Shown here one piece after another: positions 43,343 through 52,842 of a DNA stretch of 64,000 bases. Positions within the stretch are counted from its first letter, which is position 1; each line of letters opens with the position of its first letter. The notes beneath the pieces are model-generated. The model saw only the letters and a list, made by a program, of their open reading frames with translations, did not search any database and was not told where the DNA came from. Source of the stretch: Laceyella putida (GTDB lineage Bacteria > Bacillota > Bacilli > Thermoactinomycetales > Thermoactinomycetaceae); NCBI RefSeq assembly GCF_042665195.1, contig NZ_JBHTBW010000081.1, positions 62,001 to 126,000 on the forward strand, read 5' to 3'. The position numbers were made by a program, and so were the translations under genes.

Positions 43343-43645
43343 TCAGATCATTTTCAACAAAGCCTCCCGTCCAGTCATGCCAGCGGTAATGCCATATTCT
43401 TCCGCCGTATGGGTCACCGACTCCAATGGCGCTTCCAACAACTGTTCCAATGTCCGGACTCCCACCGCGCGCGCCGCAATGATCTCCCGATCGCGCAACC
43501 GCTCATTCAGAAGCCCCACATCCAAAGCTCCGCACATGATGTATCCTTTATCCGTCGTGATGACGAGCAAGGTCGTTTTGGGCAATTTCACTTCAATCCC
43601 CAACACCGCGTGGCCATCAATCTCAAATGGTCTCATCGCAATCAT
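43343..43645 (-). CDS. yunC: YunC-like DUF1805 protein
   Basis: A 100-residue DUF1805 protein nearly collinear with B. subtilis YunC: VKLPKTTLLVITTDKGYIMCGALDVGLLNERLRDREIIAARAVGVRTLEQLLEAPLESVT and GITAGMTGREALLKM. The biochemical role is unknown. GGAGG lies seven bases before ATG 43645. It is downstream of yunF-yunE-yunD and a small DUF6154-like gene but separated from them by a terminator. Confidence 0.9.
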   Translation of the reverse strand: MIAMRPFEIDGHAVLGIEVKLPKTTLLVITTDKGYIMCGALDVGLLNERLRDREIIAARAVGVRTLEQLLEAPLESVTHTAEEYGITAGMTGREALLKMI

Positions 43646-43722
43646 CAGTTCCCCTCCTCCACATCAGTCATTAACAACATATGTGCGAATGCCCAAAAAA
43701 GTGAGGGGAGGGAAAACTTATT

Positions 43723-43757
43723 AAAAAAAGCGGGCATTCTCTCATCGAGAAACCCGC
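43723..43757 (-). terminator. Terminator after the DUF6154-like gene
   Basis: Minus-strand GCGGGTTTCTC/GAGAATGCCCGC stem followed by TTTTTTTAA. Confidence 0.8.
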
Positions 43758-43788
43758 CTGCTGGCGACACGTTGTGTCATTTTCTGTT

Positions 43789-44046
43789 TCAGTGTATATG
43801 TGAAGAGGATGGCACTGCGCGAAACGGTGGGATTTTCCCATCTTGAATCATCTTCATCTTTAACATTTCCACCAGGTAAACACCCATCATCTGAACCACT
43901 TCGTCATCCGACATCTGCTCAATCAATTTCAATACATGCTCCCGTGACTGTTCTTCCAAGATGCTGAGCACAATGGCCACCGCATCATCTTCATCGTCAT
44001 TCAACTGGTCTCGATATAACGAGTAAACTTCATCTACAAAACTCAT
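43789..44046 (-). CDS. Small acidic protein, DUF6154-like
   Basis: An 85-residue protein, MSFVDEVYSLYRDQLNDDEDDAVAIVLSILEEQ at the start and MSDDEVVQMMGVYLVEMLKMKM later. It looks like the DUF6154 family of short helical proteins in Bacillales (recall, moderate). GGAGG precedes the ATG. It is transcribed in the same direction as yunD upstream and ends in a terminator. Confidence 0.7.
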   Translation of the reverse strand: MSFVDEVYSLYRDQLNDDEDDAVAIVLSILEEQSREHVLKLIEQMSDDEVVQMMGVYLVEMLKMKMIQDGKIPPFRAVPSSSHIH

Positions 44047-44145
44047 CGCGGCTATCCTCCTTATCCCTATTGTAGCGGAGAACTTGTCTTTTTTCGATAC
44101 CCATCCTCGCCCTTTACAATAAATGGTGTTCCGTTCGGTGATCCG

Positions 44146-45582
44146 CTATACCGACTTCCAGCGTTTCTCTTCACATCGTGGCAAAGCGCCGGGCGCTTGC
44201 AACTGTTTTGCCAGCAGGTCCCGCAAAAACTCCGGCAAGTAATACTTTTGTACTTTCCCCTCTTTTAACCCTAGATAACCAATTCCAAAAGTAAACATAT
44301 CGATCGTACCCAACCGAATCTCCTGTTCCTCTTCCAAACGCGCATCGCCCATCTTGATTTCCTTGACCCGTTGAAACGGCGGAGCGGCCGGATCATAGAT
44401 CACTTCCACTCCCGATACACTGACCGTCCCCAACACTTCCCCCCGAAACCCGAAGCCGCGAATCGGCAAGGTGGCAAACTCATCGAGGAGCGCCTCCTCC
44501 AAGGTTCGGCGTATCTCTTTACCTTTGATCGTCATCAGGACCGGATTGATCGGATGGGGGCACACCGCGTGCAACCGCTGGCGGGTCACCGCCCCCGCGG
44601 GAATGTCAGCCAACAATTGGCCATTGTTGACCAGCCCGATCTCCGCACCGACCCAGTCACGCAGCGCATCAGCCAACAAGTTGGAGAGCGGACTCTCCCG
44701 GTACCAATCCACCCGCAAGGAGCGGGACAGGGTAATAATCGGTTGCGCCATGTTTTCTTGGGCTTCTTCCCGATAATGGTCAATCATCTCTTGCATGGCG
44801 CGCGCTTCTTGGCGTTCCTCAAGCGAATAGACTTGTCCATGAATCGCTGTCACCCGGCGTGTGTCCGGGTCTGCCACAATCTCGATGTGACCCAGGTATT
44901 GCCCGTGTTTGCCCGCACCCGCAAGCCAAGTGTCTCCCACCTGCTCCAACTCTTCCAGCAAGTGGTGCGTATGGGCCCCGATAATCAGGTCGATCCCGGG
45001 CACTTCCTTCGCCAACAACCGGTCATTCATCAGGCCAAGATGGGATAAAACCACAATCAAGTCCACTTCTTCGCGCAACCGATTCACATGTTCCGCCAAG
45101 ACGGGAAAAGGATCCCGCACATCCCAACCCATCAACTCATACACGGTTTCATACGGAATGGTCGCCGCAAGAAAGCCGATCCGCAGCGGGCCTAGCTGGA
45201 CATGGGAATATGGCGCGATCCAGGCGGGTTGGGCCAAACGCTTCACTTCATACACATTGCTGCTCAGCACTTGAAACGCCGCATTCCGATATACCTCCGC
45301 CAATTGGTCCCGGGAAAAGGTGAGCAACTCATTATTGCCCAACGTCACGAAATCATAGCCCATCTGTTCGAGGATTTGCCGGTTTACCCGGCCATTCGTT
45401 CCTTCCGTCTCCATCCGGACCCGATCCATATGGTCCCCGATATCCAACAGCAAAGACGGTTCATTCCGTTTATGCCACTCCGTGCGCAACTCCTCAATCA
45501 AAGGCACCATCTTGGCGGCTTGATCCAAGTGACTATGTAAATCGTTTGTATGTAAAAGATGAATGCGATCCTCTCGTTGCAC
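44146..45582 (-). CDS. yunD: YunD-like 5'-nucleotidase/2',3'-cyclic phosphodiesterase family protein
   Basis: A 478-residue protein without a signal peptide. The metallophosphoesterase part has HLLHTNDLHSHL, DIGDHMD, TLGNNEL, VLSHLG and GAHTHHLLE, the complete metal-binding set. The C-terminal 5'-nucleotidase domain covers residues of about 290-470 (YRESPLSNLLADALRDWVGAEIGLVNNGQL). It would dephosphorylate nucleotides in the cytoplasm. GTG 45582 follows GGAGG by seven bases. It lies 13 bases after yunE. Confidence 0.9.
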   Translation of the reverse strand: MQREDRIHLLHTNDLHSHLDQAAKMVPLIEELRTEWHKRNEPSLLLDIGDHMDRVRMETEGTNGRVNRQILEQMGYDFVTLGNNELLTFSRDQLAEVYRNAAFQVLSSNVYEVKRLAQPAWIAPYSHVQLGPLRIGFLAATIPYETVYELMGWDVRDPFPVLAEHVNRLREEVDLIVVLSHLGLMNDRLLAKEVPGIDLIIGAHTHHLLEELEQVGDTWLAGAGKHGQYLGHIEIVADPDTRRVTAIHGQVYSLEERQEARAMQEMIDHYREEAQENMAQPIITLSRSLRVDWYRESPLSNLLADALRDWVGAEIGLVNNGQLLADIPAGAVTRQRLHAVCPHPINPVLMTIKGKEIRRTLEEALLDEFATLPIRGFGFRGEVLGTVSVSGVEVIYDPAAPPFQRVKEIKMGDARLEEEQEIRLGTIDMFTFGIGYLGLKEGKVQKYYLPEFLRDLLAKQLQAPGALPRCEEKRWKSV

Positions 45583-45595
45583 ACGCTCCCCTCCT

Positions 45596-46417
45596 TTAAA
45601 TCAGATTGAGTCCATCCATAATCATGCGCACAGCCGTCACGAGAATGGCGATGCGCAACAGGTTCAACAAAGCGCGACTGCTCAGCTTAGACGAAATCCA
45701 AGCCCCGATCTTGCCGCCAACCCATGCTCCCGGCGCCAACACCAACGCCGAGATCCAATGGATATTGCCTTGGACAACATGCGTCACGCTGGCCACGATC
45801 GAGGAGAGAAAGATGATCAGCATGGAAGTGGCCGTTGCCACATGTGGCGGAAAACGGAACAACAAGATCATCATCGGTACCAAAAGCGAACCGCCGCCAA
45901 TTCCAAACAGCCCCGAAATCACGCCGACCAAAAAAGAGAGTCCCAGGGCCGTCAAGCGATGATATCCATACTCATGCACGGTGCCGGCGGCATCGGTGAA
46001 GGTTCTCATCACATCCAACCGCACCTTGCGGGTCGCGCCTTTCTCCTTGACGCGCAACAGCCATGACACAAATATCATCAGGCAACCGAAGGCAACGAAA
46101 AACGAATCGGATTGGAACAGGCGGGTTAAGCTGGCCCCCACCATGGCCCCCGGCCCGCACGCGAGAAAGAAGGTAAACCCGCTTTTCACATCCACCCGTT
46201 TCTGCTTAAGAAACGACAAAGTGGAGCTGAGTGCCGTCAATACGATCAACAACAGAGAAGTTCCCACGGCAACGGAAGGCGTTATTCCTTGAAAAGAGGG
46301 ATGGAACCCCGCCAGATAGAGTAGCGCGGGCACAATGATAATCCCCCCGCCCAATCCGACCAAACTTCCTACCGTTCCAGCCAAAAAACCCACAACAAAC
46401 AGCAGAATCCATTCCAT
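45596..46417 (-). CDS. yunE: TSUP-family transporter (TauE/SafE), YunE-like
   Basis: A 273-residue polytopic protein with about eight spans in two repeats, each with the TSUP signature: GTVGSLVGLGGGIIIVPALL and GVISGLFGIGGGSLLVPMMILL. TSUP members export sulfite or sulfoacetate-like anions. The genome neighbourhood is the yun block rather than the tau operon, so a link to taurine sulfur is only a possibility. The ribosome site before ATG 46417 is weak. Confidence 0.88.
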   Translation of the reverse strand: MEWILLFVVGFLAGTVGSLVGLGGGIIIVPALLYLAGFHPSFQGITPSVAVGTSLLLIVLTALSSTLSFLKQKRVDVKSGFTFFLACGPGAMVGASLTRLFQSDSFFVAFGCLMIFVSWLLRVKEKGATRKVRLDVMRTFTDAAGTVHEYGYHRLTALGLSFLVGVISGLFGIGGGSLLVPMMILLFRFPPHVATATSMLIIFLSSIVASVTHVVQGNIHWISALVLAPGAWVGGKIGAWISSKLSSRALLNLLRIAILVTAVRMIMDGLNLI

Positions 46418-46441
46418 CGCGCAATCAACATCCCATCCGTA

Positions 46442-47305
46442 CTAGAAAATATCCAATTGGCGCGGCGCCAATCCTTCAAATTCGATATCCAACAGCCGCA
46501 TCATCATTTTGGCACTGTCGACCGCATCCCCTTGCGAGTTATTGTTAAACAACAACGTGACCCGCCGCACTTGCTGTTCCAACTGCCGCACATGGGAGAC
46601 CCACTCTTCCAGTTCCGCCTCCGAATATCGATAGGCGTAGCGGACATCGCGCCAGTTGGGTTGCCCCGTGTTATTCCACCCGGCGACATTTCGCCCATGG
46701 AAGCGGACAAGCGCTTGTGCCGGATGTGTAGTCGCCAACACCAAGGGGACCGACCCTTCCCCTGCCTGAGGTTCATCACATATCACATGAATGCATTTTT
46801 CCTGTTCCAAGAATTGAAGTGTTTTGTCACGAAATTCTGGGCGAAACCAGCTTTGATTGCGGAACTCAACCGCCACCGGCACATCGCGAAACGCTTCGCG
46901 CACCCGCCGGATATACTTCACATGCTTCTGCGAACAATCGTACCATGGCGGAAATTGAAACAATACCGCCTCCAGCTTGTCCGCCCGCCGCATCGGCGCG
47001 AGCGACGCCAGCATATTCTCCACCAGCTCCTGCCACGGGCGCACCGGCGCTTTCTCCAAGCGACCATGTCCGGTCAACTCCCGATACGCCTTCACTACAA
47101 ACCGAAAACTCTCCGGTGTGTCATCAACCCAGCGCTCCATCCGCTCCACAGGCGCAATCGCATAAAAGGTGCTGTCCACTTCCACCACCGGGAAATGACC
47201 CGCGTAGATGGCCAATTTCTCTTTCGCTTGCGTTCCCGGCGGATACAGATCATGATCACCCCAGCCGCACACCCCGATTTGAATAGGGTTTTCGTTTGAG
47301 CTCAT
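46442..47305 (-). CDS. yunF: DUF72 family protein, YunF-like
   Basis: A 287-residue TIM-barrel-like DUF72 protein: IQIGVCGWGDHDLYP at the start, VEVDSTFYAIAPVERMERWVDDTPESFRFVVKA, LEAVLFQFPPWYDCS, VAVEFRNQSWF and VTLLFNNNSQGDAVDSAKMM are all family landmarks. Activity is unproved. It heads the yunF-yunE-yunD block. Confidence 0.9.
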   Translation of the reverse strand: MSSNENPIQIGVCGWGDHDLYPPGTQAKEKLAIYAGHFPVVEVDSTFYAIAPVERMERWVDDTPESFRFVVKAYRELTGHGRLEKAPVRPWQELVENMLASLAPMRRADKLEAVLFQFPPWYDCSQKHVKYIRRVREAFRDVPVAVEFRNQSWFRPEFRDKTLQFLEQEKCIHVICDEPQAGEGSVPLVLATTHPAQALVRFHGRNVAGWNNTGQPNWRDVRYAYRYSEAELEEWVSHVRQLEQQVRRVTLLFNNNSQGDAVDSAKMMMRLLDIEFEGLAPRQLDIF

Positions 47306-47744
47306 CTTTCTGTTTCAACCTCTCTTGCAAGGGTATTGAGTTTATTCTATCACTTGTTCGATATGAAAAAAACGGATTCTGCAACTGACCATTTTATCAT
47401 CTTAATTATGAATTGATTAAACAGCCTAAACGGATAGGTGGCTTTTCTACTTGGGTTGTCCCGGGAACCTCCTTGGACATTTTGTTATCCAAGACGGCCA
47501 TCACCCGATATTCCCGGTTAAAGGGATAAGGTTCATATTACAACCAGCTTGTCCTGTTTGATGAAAACTCGACCCTCATGAATTAGCAGGACTTATTCAA
47601 TTGCCCCATATCGTCAAAAAACAAAAAGCAGAGGAAAAACTCCCCTGCCTCGCCACTAGTGATATAAAGTTATACACGGGCATCTCATTGATAAAGAAAA
47701 AATAAAAGAACATAAAGATACGTTCCCATCATAATCAACTGATT
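47306..47744. other. Intergenic stretch between yunF and the cyclase gene
   Basis: No gene is seen in about 440 AT-rich bases apart from the terminator at 47615-47648. The yunF promoter is expected here, but I cannot place it firmly. Confidence 0.4.
47615..47648 (-). terminator. Terminator after the cyclase-family gene
   Basis: Minus-strand GCAGGGGA/TCCTCTGC (one G-U pair) followed by TTTTTGTTTTTT. Confidence 0.75.
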
Positions 47745-48566
47745 TTAAATCTCTTCGTCAATAATCGCAACCACCCGACTCCAACCCGCACTGGCTTCCG
47801 CGATATTCACAGGAAACGCGGATACTTTGAACCCATGGGAGATTGGAATGAGATCAAGGTTGCACAACTTTTCAATCTGGCAATACTCTCTTGTCCGACC
47901 AACCAAATGAGCTTCCCAGAATTGAACTTTTCCCGCTTTGGCTTCTGCCGCCATCTGATCCAAAGGACGATCAATGCCCCAAGCGTCAATTCCAATCAAT
48001 TTGACCCCTTGATCAAGTAGCCACTCAACCGCTTCTTTGGTTAACCCCGGCTGTTTAAACGCGTATCCAGGCGTACCAAAATGCTTGGATGCTCCAGTGT
48101 GCACCAAGACAATATCAAAAGGCTTGAGCGTATAGTCAATACGATCTAATTCCTTTTGCAAATCCCTTTCCGTGATTCCTTCGCCTGCTGACTTATGAGT
48201 CATATTGAAGACGACGCCATCACCATAACACCAATGAAGGGGAACCTGATCAATGGTTCGAGCGGGTTGTCCATTCGTCGTCGGTCCATAGTGATAAGGG
48301 GCGTCAACATGTGTTCCGGCATGTGTGGAAAGTGTAACCGTTTCCGTTGCCCATCCCTCTTGATTGGGAAAATACGTTTTATCAATGCCTAAGATTTCAA
48401 CCTGACGCGCTCCATCCTGATGGTCATGATACTCAATCCGATGGGGGTTCAATTCAAAGGATGTTGTCGCATTACTCAATCGATCACTTAAATCAATCAA
48501 AGTCAAGCGTTTCCCATTGCTTATCATCTGATCTATTGGGCTAATTCGTCCACTTCTTCCGCTCAT
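47745..48566 (-). CDS. Cyclase-family metal-dependent hydrolase (kynurenine formamidase-like)
   Basis: A 273-residue member of the cyclase family with the metal motif HAGTHVDAPYHYG (HxGTHxDxPxH) and TLIDLSDRLSNATTSFELNP at the start. Relatives hydrolyse N-formylkynurenine, isatin or similar amides. It lies about 360 bases downstream of a flavin amine oxidase gene in the same orientation, in AT-rich DNA, so the two may act on one amino-acid derivative (inference). GGGGGG precedes ATG 48566. Confidence 0.85.
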   Translation of the reverse strand: MSGRSGRISPIDQMISNGKRLTLIDLSDRLSNATTSFELNPHRIEYHDHQDGARQVEILGIDKTYFPNQEGWATETVTLSTHAGTHVDAPYHYGPTTNGQPARTIDQVPLHWCYGDGVVFNMTHKSAGEGITERDLQKELDRIDYTLKPFDIVLVHTGASKHFGTPGYAFKQPGLTKEAVEWLLDQGVKLIGIDAWGIDRPLDQMAAEAKAGKVQFWEAHLVGRTREYCQIEKLCNLDLIPISHGFKVSAFPVNIAEASAGWSRVVAIIDEEI

Positions 48567-48926
48567 GATTGTCCCCCCTGGTTACTTGACTGTCGTTTGA
48601 TGCAACCGCTTGTAAAATGGCTTTAATCCAACATCCGTTGCAATATTCGTATTTTAATAATGCTCTATCAAACAATTATTAACACTTGGGTAAATAAGCC
48701 GTTCCCGTTCTATCCGCTGTTTTTCCTTTGACAAAATGTTTGTGGTCATGATAAGTATAGCCTCCAGAATAACCTTACCTCTTATAAAATGAAGTTAAAG
48801 TTATTTTATAAGAGGCAATACTATAACTCAATCGAATTTTTTATTTATTTTTTCTGGATAATATTATTTAATCCAATACAACAAGAAATGGAAGTTAAAA
48901 GATCAAAACCGCTTGATATTGGCGGT
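48567..48926. other. Intergenic stretch with a 13-bp perfect inverted repeat
   Basis: No gene is seen. CCTCTTATAAAAT (48778-48790) and ATTTTATAAGAGG (48803-48815) form a perfect inverted repeat around a 12-base AT-rich spacer. It has no T-tail, so it is more like an operator or an mRNA stem between the oxidase and cyclase genes than a terminator. Confidence 0.5.
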
Positions 48927-50375
48927 TCATTTCGGTAAATCATTCACTTCACAAGCCACCCGTATGCCAGATGCGATGGCTCCTTGAATCCAACTTCGAT
49001 CCGTTGAAGCATGTTCACCCGCAAAATGAACCCTTCCTTCGGGGGAAAGAATGGAAGGATACAATTCCACTTCTTGCTCCGGTTTGAAAAGCGCAAAAGA
49101 ACCCGCGGAATATGGCTGTTGAACCCAACTGTGGACCGCTCCGGCAACATAATTTTGAATAATCCCGTCATCATGGATTTTTGCCAAATCTCTCAAGCCA
49201 TACTCAATTTGTGCTTCCTGGGTCATTTTATCCCAAACTTGTGCATCATCTTCCCATGTATAGCTGGCCAAAACAACCCCGCACTTTTCACCGAATCCAT
49301 GGCTTGGATAGTATGTCTGTTTAACCGGAAGATCAGAAATCGTCTGTCCCCCGTACATGCCTTCTCTTTCCCAAAATCGGTTTTTAAACTGAATGCCCAT
49401 TTTTACAGATGGCACATAATGAAGTTCACGAATCGCTTTCCACTTGTTAAGCGAAAAAGAATGGTACGGTTCCACTTCAACAAAACGCAACACCGAAAAG
49501 GGGATCGTGATGATGGCAATATCCCCGGTGATTTCAAATGGTTTCGCCGTTTGGGTATGAACAGAGCGGATGATCACTTTATTGTCATGCTGTATTATTT
49601 TTCTGACCTCTTGTTGAAATAAAATATCTTCTTTTAACTGAGGGAGAAAGGCTCTTGGCAAGCGATCAAAACCACCTGTTATCTCGTAGAAGCGCATATG
49701 GGGATTTAAAAAAATGACAAACTGCCTGAATATATCCAAAAATGATAATTCCGATAACCCTTCCGTTGCCGTAAGCATTTTGGCCAGTTCAATCGCACGT
49801 AAATCGCCAAAAGGGTTGTGACGCAAAAAAGTATCAAGTGAATACTTATTCAATTCTTTTATGGCCATGCTCCAATTTCTTACAGGATCTTGACTAATAA
49901 AGTTGTATAGTGGCTGAAACGCAAAGTTAAGTAACTCAACAAACGTTTTTCCTCGTTCATTTTTCGCTAAATTAGCATTTATCATCGCCGGATTCCTCTG
50001 ATAAGTTTTAAGCCGGGTCTTAATACCATTTACATAAAGGATGTCATTTGGAGTGGAATTAAAAAATGGATTGATTGGTAAACCAAATTTGCGAATATAC
50101 CCTAAAGTTAAATAATGAACACTTGGAATGCGCATGGGTCCGGCTTCGATGTATTGTCCATCTGTAAAAGGAGAACGCAATGTCAATACACGTCCACCCA
50201 CTCTATTTGCCGCTTCAATCATTTTCACTTGATGCCCGGCTTCCTTAAGCAGCGATGCTGCAACCAATCCGGCCATGCCTGCGCCAACAACGACTATATT
50301 TTTAGGTTGCCGTGGCGTGTTCATCCCATTTTGGATAATGGAGACCATTTGATATGGAGTGAGTTGTAGAGGCAT
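48927..50375 (-). CDS. Flavin amine oxidase (L-amino-acid oxidase/monoamine oxidase family)
   Basis: A 482-residue FAD enzyme. The dinucleotide fold VVVGAGMAGLVAASLLKEAGHQVKMIEAANRVGGRV is followed by YIEAGPMRIPSVH, and the C-terminal FAD motif is VHFAGEHASTDRSWIQGAIASGIRVACEV. The layout matches L-amino-acid oxidases and YobN-like proteins, which form the 2-oxo acid, ammonia and H2O2. No export signal is seen. AT-rich codon use suggests transfer. ATG 50375 follows AAAGGGG. Confidence 0.85.
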   Translation of the reverse strand: MPLQLTPYQMVSIIQNGMNTPRQPKNIVVVGAGMAGLVAASLLKEAGHQVKMIEAANRVGGRVLTLRSPFTDGQYIEAGPMRIPSVHYLTLGYIRKFGLPINPFFNSTPNDILYVNGIKTRLKTYQRNPAMINANLAKNERGKTFVELLNFAFQPLYNFISQDPVRNWSMAIKELNKYSLDTFLRHNPFGDLRAIELAKMLTATEGLSELSFLDIFRQFVIFLNPHMRFYEITGGFDRLPRAFLPQLKEDILFQQEVRKIIQHDNKVIIRSVHTQTAKPFEITGDIAIITIPFSVLRFVEVEPYHSFSLNKWKAIRELHYVPSVKMGIQFKNRFWEREGMYGGQTISDLPVKQTYYPSHGFGEKCGVVLASYTWEDDAQVWDKMTQEAQIEYGLRDLAKIHDDGIIQNYVAGAVHSWVQQPYSAGSFALFKPEQEVELYPSILSPEGRVHFAGEHASTDRSWIQGAIASGIRVACEVNDLPK

Positions 50376-50495
50376 TTTTCTTCCCCTTTATCATAAATTC
50401 CATGCTTCATCCTCATTTAGTAACCATCGTATTCAATCAGCATGAACCTTATGTATGGCAACCTTGCCAGTTCTTCTGAATCAGAGGAACTCGTG

Positions 50496-50669
50496 GATGA
50501 GCGACACACCGCTTATCTCCACCCGCCGCTTACCACCGTAAAGGTTTATACCGAACAGATGGGACGGATGGCTGTCAAAGTGCTGTTTGAACGCAAGGAC
50601 CGGGAAGTTCCCATCCAAGGCCTCAAGATTCCAATTATTCCTATCTTGGAGATACCGAACAAAGCGCCA
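50496..50669 (+). pseudogene. C-terminal remnant of a LacI-family regulator
   Basis: About 58 codons match the end of LacI/PurR regulators: HPPLTTVKVYTEQMGRMAVKVLFERKDREVPIQG followed by IIPILEI. Nothing upstream gives the DNA-binding head or the rest of the sugar-binding domain, so this is a decayed fragment. The frame continues from 50442 to 50768 but the outer parts are not family-like. Confidence 0.7.
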
Positions 50670-50750
50670 TCCATCCCGCCACTTTATAAGCGGGGGATGA
50701 ATGGCGCAAATCTGCCAAAAAGTGAAAAGCTCCTGGATCCTTTCACACGC

Positions 50751-51284
50751 TTAATGATATGGAATTGATTTGATGTAATACAGATAAACCACTGATTTTC
50801 CATTGTGGATGGAAGCATTCAATACAAAAGTGATTTCATGATGCTCATTGGCCAAGTAAGTCACATACAGCTGCCCTTCATCTTCCACTTTTTTAAGCGG
50901 CTTCCCAAGCTCTTTGCGCAATTGTTTAAGGGAGATTTGTTGCAAATCTGGATCAAAATCCTCCACCCAGGTAATGGGATCGCCAGGAAAATCATGGTCA
51001 TAGATAAACCGGATATGGCGACTCCAAAAGTTGGCCGCGACACCGGAATCATCTTCCGGCGCTCCCCATGCCGCCTTCACGTCATCCAGCCGGCTTCCCA
51101 CGCCAAAAGGGCCACTGTTTAATGTTCTTGTTTCAGAGGCCAAGTCCATGATTTGGTCCAGCAAGGCATGAGCGTTTATTTTGTCCCGGGATGTCTCCGC
51201 ACCCGTGAGAGACGGGAATCCAAAGCTCGCCAATATCGCTCCCAAAATCAGAGCGAAAGTTAACCCTCGCAACCATCTTTTCAT
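50751..51284 (-). CDS. DUF4309 (YjgB-like) secreted protein
   Basis: A 177-residue protein with an export signal (MKRWLRGLTFALILGAILASFGFPSLTGA) and the DUF4309 body: LNSGPFGVGSRLDDVKAAWGAPEDD, RHIRFIYDHDFPGDPITWVEDFDPDLQQISLKQLRKELGKP. The protein is probably outside the membrane. Function is unknown. I start at ATG 51284, nine bases after AAAGGA. Confidence 0.78.
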   Translation of the reverse strand: MKRWLRGLTFALILGAILASFGFPSLTGAETSRDKINAHALLDQIMDLASETRTLNSGPFGVGSRLDDVKAAWGAPEDDSGVAANFWSRHIRFIYDHDFPGDPITWVEDFDPDLQQISLKQLRKELGKPLKKVEDEGQLYVTYLANEHHEITFVLNASIHNGKSVVYLYYIKSIPYH

Positions 51285-51683
51285 GTCATCCATTCCTTTC
51301 AAACCAAGGTATGTTGGAGCTGATTGTATGTTACAAAAGGAATGTTTCATGATAATAAATAATTATTTCTAAGTTGTAAATAATGTAAGCTCCCAAATAC
51401 ATGGCCCATGCCTCTTTACCAGGCCGCAGTCGACAAACCCACAGTCACCTATGCCATAACTCCTGCGCGAAGAGTGTTTGCACCAGAAAGTGATGCGCAA
51501 GACCATGGGATTGGGAGGTTTAATCTTTATACCCATCATAATACGGGGTCATTTAAGGGCGAGAAAGGGTTAAAAAATTCGAACATAATATGAACATTGT
51601 AATAAAAGCGAAAGGTCTTTTCCAAACAAAAGTAGTAATCAATGTAACGGTTATAATCTTTTACGCAACTAGGAGGAAAGCCT
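51285..51683. other. Intergenic stretch without a supported gene
   Basis: About 400 bases between divergent genes; it should hold both promoters. Short open frames (for example 51408-51593) lack ribosome sites and known domains. Confidence 0.4.
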
Positions 51684-52742
51684 GTGAAAAAACATTCCCT
51701 CGCCTTATCCCTACTGGCAGGAGCCACCCTGTTCTTTGGCGCGACGGCGGAAGCTGCGCCCGTGCACCAACCCAAGCCGACAAGCGTGAAAAAGCTGGAA
51801 CAAGACTGGAGAAAACAAGCCCGCACCAAGAAATTGAAGATCAATAGGCTGCCCGCGGCTAAACGGGGAGAAGAGAAGATCCTGTTCCATGAATCGCTCG
51901 AATCCAATCTTTATGTGGTGAATCCCGACGGCACGGACCCGCATCTTCTAATCGAGGGAGCGGAAGGTGGAAAACTCTCTCCCGATGGCAAGAAGATTCT
52001 GTTCACGGCATATAACGGGACAGACTCTACCGATGTGTACGTCGCCAACAGCGATGGAACGCATGTCGTCAACTTGACCCACAGTCCCGAGTGGGAATCT
52101 GCCGGATCTTGGAACCCGGACGGAACAAAAGTCACGTATGATTCCTTTATGAATGACGACCGGGATATTTGGGAAATGAATGCGGATGGAACCAATAAGA
52201 AAAACTTGACCCAAACCCCCGGTTTTTGGGAATCGTATGGCAACTATTCCCCAGATGGAAAGAAGATCCTGTTCATCGCATCTTCTGATGGCTATTTCGA
52301 TGTCTATACCATGAACGCTGACGGCAGCAACGTGATCAATGTCACCAACACACCAGGATATTATGATTCTTCCGCCGAATGGACGCAAGATGGACGGATC
52401 TCGCTCAATGATGAACGCAATGTGTTTATTGTGGATGCCAATAAAACCAACCCCCATCTAAAAGCATGTTTCGATGCGGATTATGCCGGCAATACAGAGC
52501 TTTCTTCCGCTCTGTGCGATCAGGTCACCTTCTTTAAGGATGGTGCATTGATCTCAGCCACCACGTGGTCCCCCGATGAGAAGAAACTGGCGGTTTCTCG
52601 CTCCGTCTGGGATTCGAATGACCAAGAGATACCCAACAAAGTTCGTGTGTTCCTTGTGTCTCCGGGCGGAGATGAAACGGAGGCGAAACAAGTGACCAAC
52701 AAAATCTTTTCATATGCCAGCGATTGGGGTGTCATGCGGTAA
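51684..52742 (+). CDS. Secreted TolB-like beta-propeller (PD40 repeats)
   Basis: A 352-residue exported protein: signal KKHSLALSLLAGATLFFGATAEAA, then repeated PD40 units of the type LYVVNPDGTDPHLL, LSPDGKKILFTA, WNPDGTKVTYDS, YSPDGKKILFIAS and WSPDEKKLAVSRS, enough for a six-bladed propeller. Such domains bind proteins or glycans; no enzyme motif is seen. GTG 51684 has AGGAGG seven bases upstream. It is a single gene followed by a good terminator. Confidence 0.85.
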   Translation: MKKHSLALSLLAGATLFFGATAEAAPVHQPKPTSVKKLEQDWRKQARTKKLKINRLPAAKRGEEKILFHESLESNLYVVNPDGTDPHLLIEGAEGGKLSPDGKKILFTAYNGTDSTDVYVANSDGTHVVNLTHSPEWESAGSWNPDGTKVTYDSFMNDDRDIWEMNADGTNKKNLTQTPGFWESYGNYSPDGKKILFIASSDGYFDVYTMNADGSNVINVTNTPGYYDSSAEWTQDGRISLNDERNVFIVDANKTNPHLKACFDADYAGNTELSSALCDQVTFFKDGALISATTWSPDEKKLAVSRSVWDSNDQEIPNKVRVFLVSPGGDETEAKQVTNKIFSYASDWGVMR

Positions 52743-52804
52743 TCCCCTTCGCCAGGTGAGCACCGAACCGTCTCCATCCCCCTTGAATCCCCAGAAAAAC
52801 ATGA

Positions 52805-52842
52805 AGCCATTCGACGCTATGGAAGCATCGAATGGCTTTTTT
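52805..52842 (+). terminator. Terminator of the beta-propeller gene
   Basis: Perfect AGCCATTCGA/TCGAATGGCT stem with a 13-base loop, then TTTTT. The following 52843-53073 holds no gene apart from the promoter region of the JAMM gene. Confidence 0.88.
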
